From assembly GCA_030066455.1 (NCBI GenBank), contig JASJBQ010000310.1, forward strand, positions 1-5,625: DNA of 5,625 nt, written 5' to 3'. Within the stretch, counting starts at the first letter, position 1, and every line of letters starts with the position of its first letter. The DNA is from Desulfobacterales bacterium. GTDB taxonomy: Bacteria > Desulfobacterota > Desulfobacteria > Desulfobacterales > UBA5852. Both the position numbers and the translations under genes were made by a program. Of the stretch, positions 1-5,625 are shown piece after piece. The notes beneath the pieces were generated by a model. It was not told the origin of the DNA. It did not search any database and saw only the letters and a program-made list of their open reading frames with translations.

Positions 1-3
1 GCC

Positions 4-43
4 AAACAACAAAAGCCCTTCAAGCGAATTGGCTTGAAGGGCT
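4..43 (-). terminator. Intrinsic terminator of the cobalamin riboswitch leader
   Basis: Positions 14-25 and 32-43 form a perfect 12-bp stem with a 6-nt loop. Read on the - strand, the stem is followed by a T-rich tail (TTTTGTTGTTT), while the + strand side has no T tract, so termination is directed leftwards. It lies 71 nt beyond the 3' end of the riboswitch, and no ATG start occurs in the linker, so it is best read as the expression platform of the riboswitch (transcription attenuation) rather than the end of a gene. The regulated gene would begin left of position 1. Confidence 0.88.
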
Positions 44-114
44 GCACCCAGCTTGCTTGACCCTCGATCCCGGGCAGCCGTTGTCCGCAATACTCCGCAA
101 GGCAGAACCCGATT

Positions 115-272
115 CACAAGGCAGGTCTTCTGGCTTCCGGATCGCCCTACCTCCCGACCCTTCCCGCCGGCATCAGGCCAGACGGTGGACATGTCGGGTT
201 TCGTCCCCGGTTACAGCGGCGGGACCGCTCCCGAATTGCACGGGATTCCCTATTAAGTCGCAACACCTTGTG
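115..272 (-). ncRNA. Cobalamin (adenosylcobalamin-type) riboswitch
   Basis: The - strand carries the hallmark blocks of the cobalamin riboswitch in the correct order. These are AATAGGGAA (254-246), the CCCGCCGCTGTAACCGGGGA core (about 224-204), GGGAAGG (near 165) and the B12 box GGAAGCCAGAAGACCTGCC (138-120). The P1 helix closes perfectly: CACAAG (272-267) pairs with CTTGTG (120-115). The length of about 158 nt is normal for the family. Known members bind cobalamin and turn off downstream expression of B12 synthesis, cobalt/B12 transport or B12-independent isozyme genes when the cofactor is plentiful. Here a strong promoter lies immediately upstream and an intrinsic terminator downstream, which implies control of transcription elongation. 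The controlled gene is outside the window, so its identity cannot be stated. Confidence 0.96.
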
Positions 273-280
273 TTTGTGCT

Positions 281-309
281 TATTTAGAGAACCTGCCGGC
301 TATTGTCAA
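281..309 (-). promoter_or_regulatory. Sigma-70-type promoter of the riboswitch transcript
   Basis: On the - strand a perfect -35 box TTGACA (309-304) is separated by 17 nt from a -10 box TAAATA (286-281), which is 5/6 to TATAAT. A start 6-8 nt beyond the -10 box falls at about 275-273, directly next to the first base of riboswitch helix P1 (272). That agreement is independent support for the promoter. It drives transcription leftwards, away from argS. Confidence 0.85.
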
Positions 310-393
310 TACGTGCGGGTGCCCCATGGGCGACATCCGCATGGGCTTGATCATTCCAGCGCTTTATGCGAGAAAGCCTTGTTGATTGGATGG

Positions 394-425
394 CGGCGGA
401 CAGCCCTGCGGGCTGCTTTCCGCCG
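394..425. other. GC-rich hairpin of unknown role
   Basis: CGGCGGA (394-400) pairs with TCCGCCG (419-425), and CAGCCC (401-406) pairs with GGGCTG (410-415). The loop is 3 nt, with a 3-nt bulge (416-418) on the right arm. No run of T follows on either strand, so it is not a classical terminator. It lies 8 nt before the 433-553 palindromic element and might be a flank or remnant of a repeat. The rest of 310-432 shows nothing codable. Confidence 0.5.
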
Positions 426-432
426 TTTGTGT

Positions 433-553
433 GACGGCCCCGTAAAAAGCCCGACAGCGGCGTTACGCGTATCGCTCGTCATTGCGGCGTACACAAGTAC
501 GCCTCATTCCTCGAGATTTGCAAGCCGTCTCTCGAACTTTTTACGAGGCCGTC
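433..553. repeat. 121-bp palindromic element with 17-bp terminal inverted repeats
   Basis: The ends, 433-449 (GACGGCCCCGTAAAAAG) and 537-553, are inverted repeats matching at 16 of 17 positions. The exact centre carries a perfect 7-bp hairpin, GGCGTAC-ACAA-GTACGCC (486-503), and the arms between pair imperfectly. A transcript would fold into one long hairpin, and no protein is encoded. The architecture resembles dispersed non-coding palindromes or MITE-like elements; from memory, repeats with GTAAAAAG-type ends are seen in Desulfobacterota, but this is unverified. Only one copy of this type is present here, so its mobility or dispersal is inferred. Confidence 0.75.
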
Positions 554-585
554 TGCAAGATGGTTTTTCATGATCGCATCTTGGG

Positions 586-615
586 TTGACACGCCGATAG
601 ATTGCCGGGGTTAAG
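586..615 (+). promoter_or_regulatory. argS: Weak candidate promoter for argS
   Basis: A perfect -35 hexamer TTGACA (586-591) is followed after 18 nt by GTTAAG (610-615), only a 3/6 match to the -10 consensus. It is the only good -35 box on the + strand before argS. If used, the argS mRNA would carry a leader of roughly 150 nt containing the 622-759 palindrome. The poor -10 box keeps the confidence low. Confidence 0.3.
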
Positions 616-621
616 TTGCCC

Positions 622-759
622 ATCCATCAAAAGGCATCCTTTGTCCCTGGCCGGCGTTCGCGCGCTATTGAAATCCTCGCCGTAGCTTGACGACGACCGC
701 CGCCGTCGGTATCAGAAACGCTGCGGCCCTGGCCGGAACCAAAATCTCGTATGCTGGAT
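622..759. repeat. Long palindromic repeat, copy 1 (upstream of argS)
   Basis: Positions 633-747 align along their length with 5306-5413 in the same orientation. Shared blocks include GGCCGGCGTTC (650-660), TTGAAATCCTCG (668-679), CTGCGGCC (721-728) and AACCAAAATCT (737-747). The copy is itself an imperfect palindrome: ATCCA (622-626) pairs with TGGAT (755-759), and GGCCGGCG-type arms pair near 650 and 720-736. The central hairpin seen in copy 2 is degraded here (around 680-710). It ends 11 nt before the argS ATG and overlaps the only Shine-Dalgarno-like GGAT (756-759), so as RNA it could influence argS translation. It does not code for a protein. Confidence 0.8.
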
Positions 760-770
760 AGACACTGACT

Positions 771-2435
771 ATGAAAGACAGGATCAGGAGCCTGCTGGCC
801 GACGCCGCCCGCGACGCCCATACGGCCGGGGCGCTGCCGTCGGCCGACTTTCCCGCCATCGAAATCGAGGTGCCCAAGGTCGAAGCGCATGGGGACTTTG
901 CGACCAATTTCGCCATGGTCATGGCCAAAGTGCAGCGCATGGCGCCGCGCCGGATTGCGGAAATCATCATCGATCATCTGGACGGGGGGACGGAGCTGAT
1001 CGCCAGGACGGAGATCGCCGGGCCCGGTTTCATCAATTTTCATATCCAGCCTGCGGCCTGGGCCCCGCTGCTCCAGGCCATCGCGGCAGCCGGGGAGCGC
1101 TACGGCGCCCTTGATATCGGCCGGGGCCGTAAAGTCCAGGTGGAGTTCGTGAGTTCCAACCCCACCGGTCCGCTCCACGTGGGGCATGGACGCGGTGCGG
1201 CCGTGGGCGATGCCGTGGCCAACATCCTGGCCTTCAGCGGCTACGACGTGCAGCGCGAATACTACATCAACGATTCCGGGCGCCAGATCCGGACGCTGGG
1301 TCTTTCCGTCCTCCTGCGCTACCGGGCCCTGCACGGGCAGGACGTGGATTTTCCGGAAGAGTGCTACCAGGGCGACTATATCCGGGAGCTGGCCCGGGAG
1401 ATTCAGTCCCGCGAGGGGGACGGCCTGCTGTCCCGGGATGAGGACGAGGCCCTCATGGCCTGCGCCCGTTTCGCCGCCGAGCGGATCATCGCCGGCATCC
1501 GCCAGGACCTGCTGGATTTCGGGGTATCCTTCGACCAGTGGTTCAGCGAGCAGAGCCTCTACGACAGCGGCCGCGTGGCGGACGGCATCCAGCGCTTCCG
1601 CGATACCGGAAAGGTGTATGAACACGAGGGGGCGCTGTGGTTCAAGACCAGTCAATACGGGGATGAGAAGGATCGCGTGGTGGTGCGCGGCAACGGCCGC
1701 ACGACCTATTTCGCTTCGGACATCGCCTACCACCAGGAGAAATTCGAGCGTGGCTTCGACCGGGTCATCGATGTCTGGGGAGCCGACCACCACGGCTACA
1801 TTCCCCGCATGAAGGCTTCGGTGGCGGCCTCGGGAATCGATCCGGAACGCTTCGAGGTGATTCTGGTGCAGTTGGTCAACCTCCTGCGCGCGGGTGTACC
1901 GGTGGCCATGTCGACCCGGGCGGGCGAATTCGTCACCCTGCAGGACGTGGTCGACGAGGTGGGCCGCGATGCCGCCCGGTTTATTTTTCTGACCCGCCAC
2001 TATGCCAACACCCTGGAATTCGATCTCGAACTGGCCAAACAGAAGTCCAACGACAATCCGGTCTACTATGTGCAGTACGTGCATGCGCGCATTGCCAGTA
2101 TCCGGCGCAAGGCGGCGGAGAACGGCATCGACGGCATCGAGGGTGACGACGGGAGTCTAGCCCGCCTGGATACGCCCGAGGACGTGACCCTGATCAAGCA
2201 TCTCGTGCGCTACCCCGAGGCCGTGGCATCGGCGGCACGGCAGATGGAACCCCATCGGATCACCTTCTATCTGATGAATCTTGCGGGGGCCTTTCATTCC
2301 TATTATAACAAGCAGCGGGTTCTGGTGGAGGACCCGGTCACCTCGCGCGGGCGGCTCTTTCTCGTGGCGGCGGTGCAGGCCGTCATCCGCAACGGTTTGA
2401 CGCTGCTGGGGGTTGCCGCCCCGGAGAGGATGTAG
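771..2435 (+). CDS. argS: Arginyl-tRNA synthetase
   Basis: This cytoplasmic class I aminoacyl-tRNA synthetase charges tRNA-Arg with arginine using ATP. The 554 aa fit the family (E. coli ArgS is 577). Order: N-terminal tRNA-binding (Add-1) domain at about residues 1-90; Rossmann catalytic core opening with the HIGH-type signature [15 protein letters not shown] (HVGH 136-139); KMSKS-equivalent loop [10 protein letters not shown], where the usual KMSKS becomes AMSTR (379-383); and a DALR anticodon-binding helical domain from about residue 430 ([10 protein letters not shown]), ending in the typical [10 protein letters not shown]. ArgRS enzymes lacking canonical KMSKS are known to rely on a lysine just upstream of HIGH, and K121 (GRKVQVEF) is in place. 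The ATG at 771 is chosen because the N-terminal domain begins at once; its Shine-Dalgarno (GGAT, 756-759) is weak. It is the first gene of the likely operon. Confidence 0.98.
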   Translation: MKDRIRSLLADAARDAHTAGALPSADFPAIEIEVPKVEAHGDFATNFAMVMAKVQRMAPRRIAEIIIDHLDGGTELIARTEIAGPGFINFHIQPAAWAPLLQAIAAAGERYGALDIGRGRKVQVEFVSSNPTGPLHVGHGRGAAVGDAVANILAFSGYDVQREYYINDSGRQIRTLGLSVLLRYRALHGQDVDFPEECYQGDYIRELAREIQSREGDGLLSRDEDEALMACARFAAERIIAGIRQDLLDFGVSFDQWFSEQSLYDSGRVADGIQRFRDTGKVYEHEGALWFKTSQYGDEKDRVVVRGNGRTTYFASDIAYHQEKFERGFDRVIDVWGADHHGYIPRMKASVAASGIDPERFEVILVQLVNLLRAGVPVAMSTRAGEFVTLQDVVDEVGRDAARFIFLTRHYANTLEFDLELAKQKSNDNPVYYVQYVHARIASIRRKAAENGIDGIEGDDGSLARLDTPEDVTLIKHLVRYPEAVASAARQMEPHRITFYLMNLAGAFHSYYNKQRVLVEDPVTSRGRLFLVAAVQAVIRNGLTLLGVAAPERM

Positions 2436-2487
2436 TGGGTGAATGCCGCAACCGTGCGCCGGCCTGCCGGGGGCATCCTGAGACCTC

Positions 2488-3228
2488 ATGGGAAAAACCA
2501 AAAAGGGCGCTGCCCAAAAGCGCCAACCCTATCTCCAGTTAACCCGCCGGGGGACATACGGCGGCCTGCTGCTGATTGTCCTGGCCTGTGCCTGGATGTT
2601 TTTCGTCGGCGTTCTGGTGGGGCGCGGCACCTCGCCGATCCAATTCGACATGGAGGCATTGAGCCGCGACCTCGAAGCCCTCAAGAAAAACAGCGAGGAG
2701 CGGCGCCGGCAACAGCTCGATTCCTATGCCGCGGCCCTGGAAGAACAATCGACGCTGGACGTATACGAGGAACTCAAGCGGGCGGATGACCGGCTGACCA
2801 TCGACCCCTCCCTCAACCGAGAGGTCCCGGCGCCCAGCGTGGGGTCGGAGCCCCCCACTGCCGCCGAATCCGGCCGCCCGGCAGGTCCTCCCGTGATCCG
2901 CCGCCGGGAAGGACTGCGGGCCAAAACCCCCGGGCGGTCCGGTCCTGACGTCCGGCCGTCCGCCAGAGAGGGGCCCAAGACACCGGCCGCGCAGCCCGGC
3001 CGCGTGACGCTCCAGGTGGCGGCCGTCAAGGATGGCGCGGTGGCCCGGAAGATGGTGGCGGATCTCAAGGCGAAGGGCTTCGACGCCTACCGGTCCACGG
3101 CCACCACGGGCGGTCAGGGAACCTGGCACCGGGTGCGTGTCGGCCGTTTTGCCGATCGTCAGGCCGCGGCCGCGACCAAACGCCGTCTTGAGGAGCAGGG
3201 GATGGCGCCCATCATCGTTGCCGACTGA
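2488..3228 (+). CDS. Membrane-anchored SPOR-domain protein (FtsN-like)
   Basis: This is a 246-aa bitopic inner-membrane protein. A basic cytoplasmic N-terminus (MGKTKKGAAQKRQ) precedes one hydrophobic helix at about residues 25-45 (LLLIVLACAWMFFVGVLVG), giving an N-in, C-out topology. Next come a charged, probably coiled-coil stretch (about 55-100) and a low-complexity Pro/Gly/Arg-rich linker (about 110-170) that would span the periplasm. The C-terminal SPOR domain (about 171-246) has the family pattern: VTLQVAAVKD, the helix AVARKMVADLKAKGF, WHRVRVGRF (213-221), and a final helix and strand ending in IIVAD. SPOR domains bind peptidoglycan strands stripped of stem peptides at division sites, so a role in septal wall remodelling is inferred; the exact partner is unknown. 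It starts 52 nt after argS with only a poor Shine-Dalgarno, which suggests modest translation. Confidence 0.9.
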   Translation: MGKTKKGAAQKRQPYLQLTRRGTYGGLLLIVLACAWMFFVGVLVGRGTSPIQFDMEALSRDLEALKKNSEERRRQQLDSYAAALEEQSTLDVYEELKRADDRLTIDPSLNREVPAPSVGSEPPTAAESGRPAGPPVIRRREGLRAKTPGRSGPDVRPSAREGPKTPAAQPGRVTLQVAAVKDGAVARKMVADLKAKGFDAYRSTATTGGQGTWHRVRVGRFADRQAAAATKRRLEEQGMAPIIVAD

Positions 3229-3288
3229 ATCCATACCGGCCGCCACGGGGCCTGCCGGTTAATGACCACGGCACCAAAGGAATACGCG

Positions 3289-3579
3289 ATGAAAATTTCC
3301 AGGGAAGAAGTCCGGCACGTGGCCCGATTGGCGCGTCTCGCGTTGGATGATCAGCGTCTCGACGCCATGGCCGACCAGATCGGAAACATTCTCGAATACA
3401 TGGAAACGCTGAACCGGGTCGACACCTCCGATGTCGAACCGACGCGCCATGCAGTTTCGGCGGCGACGACACCCGTTCGCGAAGACACGGCCCGCGCGCA
3501 CCTGACGCGCGACAAGGCCCTCGCCAACGCACCTCAAAAAGACGGCGAGAGCTTTCTGGTTCCCCGCGTCATCGGTTGA
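3289..3579 (+). CDS. gatC: Asp/Glu-tRNA(Asn/Gln) amidotransferase subunit C
   Basis: This 96-aa protein is the small subunit of GatCAB, which converts Glu-tRNA-Gln and Asp-tRNA-Asn to the amidated forms. GatC wraps around the GatA-GatB interface and stabilises the complex. The sequence shows the typical start MKISREEVRHVARLARLAL, the helix DQIGNILEYMETLNRVDTSDVEPT (residues about 35-58) and the C-terminal PQKDGESFLVPRVIG tail. The ATG at 3289 is preferred because AAAGGA (3276-3281) lies 7 nt upstream and the resulting length is the family norm. An upstream in-frame ATG (3262) would add nine unconserved residues and lacks a ribosome-binding site. It lies 60 nt after the SPOR gene and 21 nt before gatA. 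Confidence 0.97.
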   Translation: MKISREEVRHVARLARLALDDQRLDAMADQIGNILEYMETLNRVDTSDVEPTRHAVSAATTPVREDTARAHLTRDKALANAPQKDGESFLVPRVIG

Positions 3580-3600
3580 GCCCCGGGAGGATAAAGCGGC

Positions 3601-5061
3601 ATGCAGGCATATGAACTGACGATCGAGGCGGCCGGTGATCTGCTCCGGCGGGGCGAGATTTCGGCGCTGGAGTTGACACGCTCCGTGCTGGAGCGCATCG
3701 AAGCGGTGGACGCGCGGGTCGGCGCCTACCTGACCGTGGATCGCAAGGGTGCCATGGATCAGGCCCGGCAGGCCGACGACAGGCGCGCGGCCGGCCAGGG
3801 CACCGCCCTGACCGGCATTCCGTTGAGCATCAAGGACGTGATCTGCACCCGGGGGCTGCGCACCACCTGCGCCTCGAGGTTGCTGGAGAATTTCATTCCG
3901 CCTTACGACGCCGCCGTCATGGAGCGGCTTCACCAGGCCGGTGCGGTCATTCTGGGCAAGACCAACATGGACGAATTCGCCATGGGTTCGTCCACTGAAA
4001 ATTCCGGTTTCCATGCCACCCGCAACCCCTGGGATCTGGACTGCATTCCGGGCGGATCCAGCGGCGGGTCGGCCGCCGCCGTGGCGGCCGACATGTGCCT
4101 GGGCTCTTTGGGTTCGGACACGGGCGGCTCCATCCGCCAACCGGCCGCACACTGCGGCATCGTGGGGTTGAAACCGACCTACGGGCGCGTTTCGCGCTAC
4201 GGTCTCGTGGCCTTTGCCTCCTCGCTCGACCAGATCGGCCCGCTGGGCAAGACGGTGCGGGACTGCGCCCTGCTGATGAATGCCATCAGCGGCCACGACG
4301 CACGCGATTCCACCGCGGCGGACCAGCCCGTGCCCGATTTCGCCAACCTGGGCAGCGGCGGTCTGCAAGGGCTCAGGGTCGGCCTGCCCATCGAGTACCA
4401 CGCGGCCGAAGGCCTGCACCCCGACGTTCGCCAGGCGGTGGCCGCGGCCGTCCGGACCGTGGAGGGGCTGGGGGCGGAAACGGTCGAGATCTCCCTGCCG
4501 CACACCGAATACGGTGTGGCGGCCTACTACATCATCGCCCCATCCGAGGCCAGCTCCAACCTGGCGCGCTACGACGGCGTGCGTTTCGGCGTGCGCAGCC
4601 AGGACCACGCGGATATGATCGACATGTTCCGGCGCACCCGCTCGGACGGGTTCGGCGCCGAAGTGCAGCGGCGCATCATCCTGGGGACCTACGCCCTCTC
4701 GGCCGGCTACTACGATGCCTACTACGGCAAGGCCAGCCAGGTGCGCACCCTGATCGTCCAGGATTTCGTCCGGGCCTTCGAGCGCTGCGACGTCATCCTC
4801 TCGCCCGTGGCCCCCTCGCCGGCGTTTGCCATCGGGGAGAAAACCGCAGATCCGCTCACCATGTACCTGTCCGACGTGTTCACCCTGTGCGCCAACCTGG
4901 CCGGCATTCCGGGAATTTCGGTGCCCTGCGGGTTTTCCTCGGCGGGACGGCCCATCGGGCTGCAGATCATGGGGCGGCATTTCGACGAGGCGAGGCTGCT
5001 TCAGGTGGCCCACAATTTCGAACAGGCCACCGACTTCCACAAGCGCAAGCCGGCGCTTTAG
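3601..5061 (+). CDS. gatA: Asp/Glu-tRNA(Asn/Gln) amidotransferase subunit A
   Basis: This 486-aa glutaminase subunit of GatCAB belongs to the amidase-signature family. It releases ammonia from glutamine (or asparagine) and channels it to GatB for transamidation of mischarged tRNA. The Ser-cisSer-Lys triad is intact: K78 in GIPLSIKDV, cis-Ser S153 in [13 protein letters not shown], and nucleophile S177 in [13 protein letters not shown]. These match the Staphylococcus aureus GatA positions (K79, S154, S178) within one residue. The conserved MGSSTENS segment (128-135) and [26 protein letters not shown] block follow, and the family-typical C-terminal [14 protein letters not shown] and GLQIMG are present. 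GGGAGG (3585-3590) lies 10 nt before the ATG. gatB does not follow, so the third subunit must be encoded elsewhere. Length and motifs indicate a full, active protein. Confidence 0.98.
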   Translation: MQAYELTIEAAGDLLRRGEISALELTRSVLERIEAVDARVGAYLTVDRKGAMDQARQADDRRAAGQGTALTGIPLSIKDVICTRGLRTTCASRLLENFIPPYDAAVMERLHQAGAVILGKTNMDEFAMGSSTENSGFHATRNPWDLDCIPGGSSGGSAAAVAADMCLGSLGSDTGGSIRQPAAHCGIVGLKPTYGRVSRYGLVAFASSLDQIGPLGKTVRDCALLMNAISGHDARDSTAADQPVPDFANLGSGGLQGLRVGLPIEYHAAEGLHPDVRQAVAAAVRTVEGLGAETVEISLPHTEYGVAAYYIIAPSEASSNLARYDGVRFGVRSQDHADMIDMFRRTRSDGFGAEVQRRIILGTYALSAGYYDAYYGKASQVRTLIVQDFVRAFERCDVILSPVAPSPAFAIGEKTADPLTMYLSDVFTLCANLAGIPGISVPCGFSSAGRPIGLQIMGRHFDEARLLQVAHNFEQATDFHKRKPAL

Positions 5062-5109
5062 ATGAGGATGGCGGAGAGCCGCCGGAGGCCGCTTTACAGG
5101 AGAATCGCC

Positions 5110-5289
5110 ATGAGCATCACACCCAAGGGGGAAGCGATACGCAAAGCCGTCAAGTGGATATCCGAAGAGCGCCAGTTCGATCCGACCGCTACCCCCAGCC
5201 GGTTGGTGGAACAGGCGGCCGTCAAATTTGATCTCAATCCGATGGAGGTTGAATATCTGACAAGGTTTGTCAAAGGTGAGACAGCCTGA
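5110..5289 (+). CDS. Small hypothetical protein (59 aa)
   Basis: I do not recognise this family by function. It is a 59-aa soluble, charged protein starting MSITPKGEAIRKAVKWIS and ending LTRFVKGETA, with no signal peptide, membrane helix or cysteines. The spacing of hydrophobic residues suggests three short helices: about 6-18 (EAIRKAVKWISEE), 27-38 (SRLVEQAAVKFD) and 42-55 (NPMEVEYLTRFVK). This is compatible with a compact helical or helix-turn-helix-like fold. The start at 5110 is supported by a good AGGAG (5098-5102) 7 nt upstream. An in-frame ATG at 5062, touching the gatA stop codon, would add 16 Arg-rich residues and has no clear ribosome-binding site. The 48-nt gap from gatA and good Shine-Dalgarno suggest a real gene translated from the same operon. 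Its closeness to gatCA says little about function. Confidence 0.72.
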   Translation: MSITPKGEAIRKAVKWISEERQFDPTATPSRLVEQAAVKFDLNPMEVEYLTRFVKGETA

Positions 5290-5432
5290 GTGCCCCGTTA
5301 GAAAGGGCATCTTTCAGCCCAGGCCGGCGTTCTCGCCCTTTTGAAATCCTCGACGTAGTTAGACTACGCCTGCGGTTCCAAAAGCACTGCGGCCTTGGCC
5401 TGAACCAAAATCTACCCTTTCAAAAAGGGCAC
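5290..5432. repeat. Long palindromic repeat, copy 2 (between the 59-aa gene and mutL)
   Basis: This 143-bp imperfect palindrome is bounded by GTGCCC (5290-5295) and GGGCAC (5427-5432). It is symmetric about 5361, where a perfect hairpin CGTAGT-TAG-ACTACG lies (5354-5368). Outer arms also pair, for example GAAAGGG (5301-5307) with CCCTTTC (5415-5421), and AGGCC (5321-5325) with GGCCT (5397-5401). It aligns with 622-759 and so belongs to a dispersed family. It begins at the stop codon of the 59-aa gene (TGA 5287-5289), so the folded RNA could act as an mRNA 3' end or a barrier to exonucleases. No T run makes it a canonical terminator. It has no coding potential. Confidence 0.85.
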
Positions 5433-5570
5433 ACCCCAGTCCCCGTTCAGCAACGAGCAATGCAGATGCATGAGGACCCAATCAGGAATTCCGCCGACCG
5501 TATTTCGTTGCAGCTATTTCGTTTAATCGCGTCCCGGCGTCTGACACTTGCCCGGTTGCGGGGGGATTGA

Positions 5571-5625
5571 ATGGCCCGCATCCGCATCCTGCCCGAAATC
5601 CTCTCCAACAAGATCGCGGCCGGCG
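5571..5625 (+). CDS. mutL: DNA mismatch repair protein MutL, N-terminal fragment (runs off the window)
   Basis: The first 18 codons read MARIRILPEILSNKIAAG, the diagnostic N-terminus of MutL (usually followed by EVVERP), which includes the start of the GHKL ATPase motif I with its NKIAAG. MutL is the ATP-dependent mediator that links MutS mismatch recognition to strand incision and excision. A G-rich ribosome-binding site (GGGGGGA, 5560-5566) precedes the ATG by a short 4-nt gap. The gene is cut by the window edge. It is separated from the preceding gene by 281 nt holding the palindromic repeat, so it may have its own promoter, but none is convincing in the spacer 5433-5570. Confidence 0.93.
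   Translation, partial: MARIRILPEILSNKIAAG

Noticed and set aside
53..573. Short + strand open frames in the left intergenic region (53-256, 57-287, 268-573)
   Set aside because: They run antisense to the cobalamin riboswitch or through the palindromic element, and none has a ribosome-binding site or plausible protein composition.
627..2084. Open frame of 485 codons on the - strand opposite argS
   Set aside because: It overlaps an unmistakable ArgRS, runs through the palindromic repeat, and has low-information composition with no domain.
3235..3259. ACCGGC/GCCGGT inverted repeat between the SPOR gene and gatC
   Set aside because: Only 6 bp with a 13-nt loop and no T tract. It is expected by chance in GC-rich DNA and not credible as a terminator.
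3262..3288. Upstream in-frame ATG for gatC
   Set aside because: No Shine-Dalgarno. The ATG at 3289 has AAAGGA at good spacing and gives the standard family N-terminus.
5062..5109. In-frame ATG abutting the gatA stop codon as start of the small gene
   Set aside because: It would add 16 Arg-rich residues without a clear ribosome-binding site; AGGAG at 5098-5102 points to 5110. Translational coupling cannot be fully excluded.
4095..5231. Long + strand frame of 378 codons inside gatA
   Set aside because: It is a shadow frame extremely rich in Arg, Gly and Pro, overlapping both gatA and the 59-aa gene.
3259..5310. Open frame of 683 codons on the - strand opposite gatC and gatA
   Set aside because: It is a mirror of strongly biased codon third positions in a GC-rich gene. 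The translation is His/Gly/Arg/Val-rich without recognisable domains, while the + strand has full catalytic motifs.
5433..5570. Possible mutL promoter, TTTAAT at 5522-5527
   Set aside because: No acceptable -35 hexamer exists 16-18 nt upstream (CGTATT region), so it was not called; nothing else is recognisable in this spacer.
1..5625. CRISPR array, tRNA or rRNA genes, insertion sequence with transposase
   Set aside because: No regularly spaced direct repeats, no cloverleaf or rRNA-like sequence, and no transposase-like protein were seen on either strand.

Overview
The window is GC-rich bacterial DNA with a housekeeping gene cluster on the + strand and a separate regulatory leader on the - strand that points out of the left edge. 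Gene content and order (argS, a membrane-anchored SPOR protein, gatC, gatA, a 59-codon ORF, then mutL) and the style of the intergenic palindromes suggest a deltaproteobacterium (Desulfobacterota, perhaps Desulfobacterales). That placement is inference from protein style and synteny, not a database match.

Left region (1-770): there is no protein gene here. On the - strand, a TTGACA/TAAATA promoter (281-309) starts a transcript almost exactly at helix P1 of a cobalamin riboswitch (115-272). A 71-nt linker follows, then an intrinsic terminator (stem 14-43). This is a complete B12-sensing attenuator; the gene it controls lies beyond position 1. Between it and argS are a GC-rich hairpin (394-425), a 121-bp palindromic element with 17-bp terminal inverted repeats (433-553), a weak candidate + strand promoter (586-615) and a second type of long palindrome (622-759) that ends just before the argS start codon.

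Central region (771-5289): argS (arginyl-tRNA synthetase), a FtsN-like single-pass SPOR protein, gatC and gatA (subunits of the Glu/Asp-tRNA amidotransferase) and a 59-aa protein of unknown function. Gaps are 52, 60, 21 and 48 nt, all on one strand, so a single operon is likely. argS and gatCA both serve aminoacyl-tRNA synthesis. The SPOR protein probably works in septal peptidoglycan. gatB, needed for a functional GatCAB enzyme, does not follow gatA and must lie elsewhere.

Right region (5290-5625): a second, better preserved copy (5290-5432) of the 622-759 palindrome, a 138-nt spacer with no convincing feature, and the first 18 codons of mutL (DNA mismatch repair) running off the edge.

The protein genes are conventional. 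The most interesting material is intergenic: the complete riboswitch attenuator, and two families of long palindromic repeats, one of which brackets the argS-gatA cluster.
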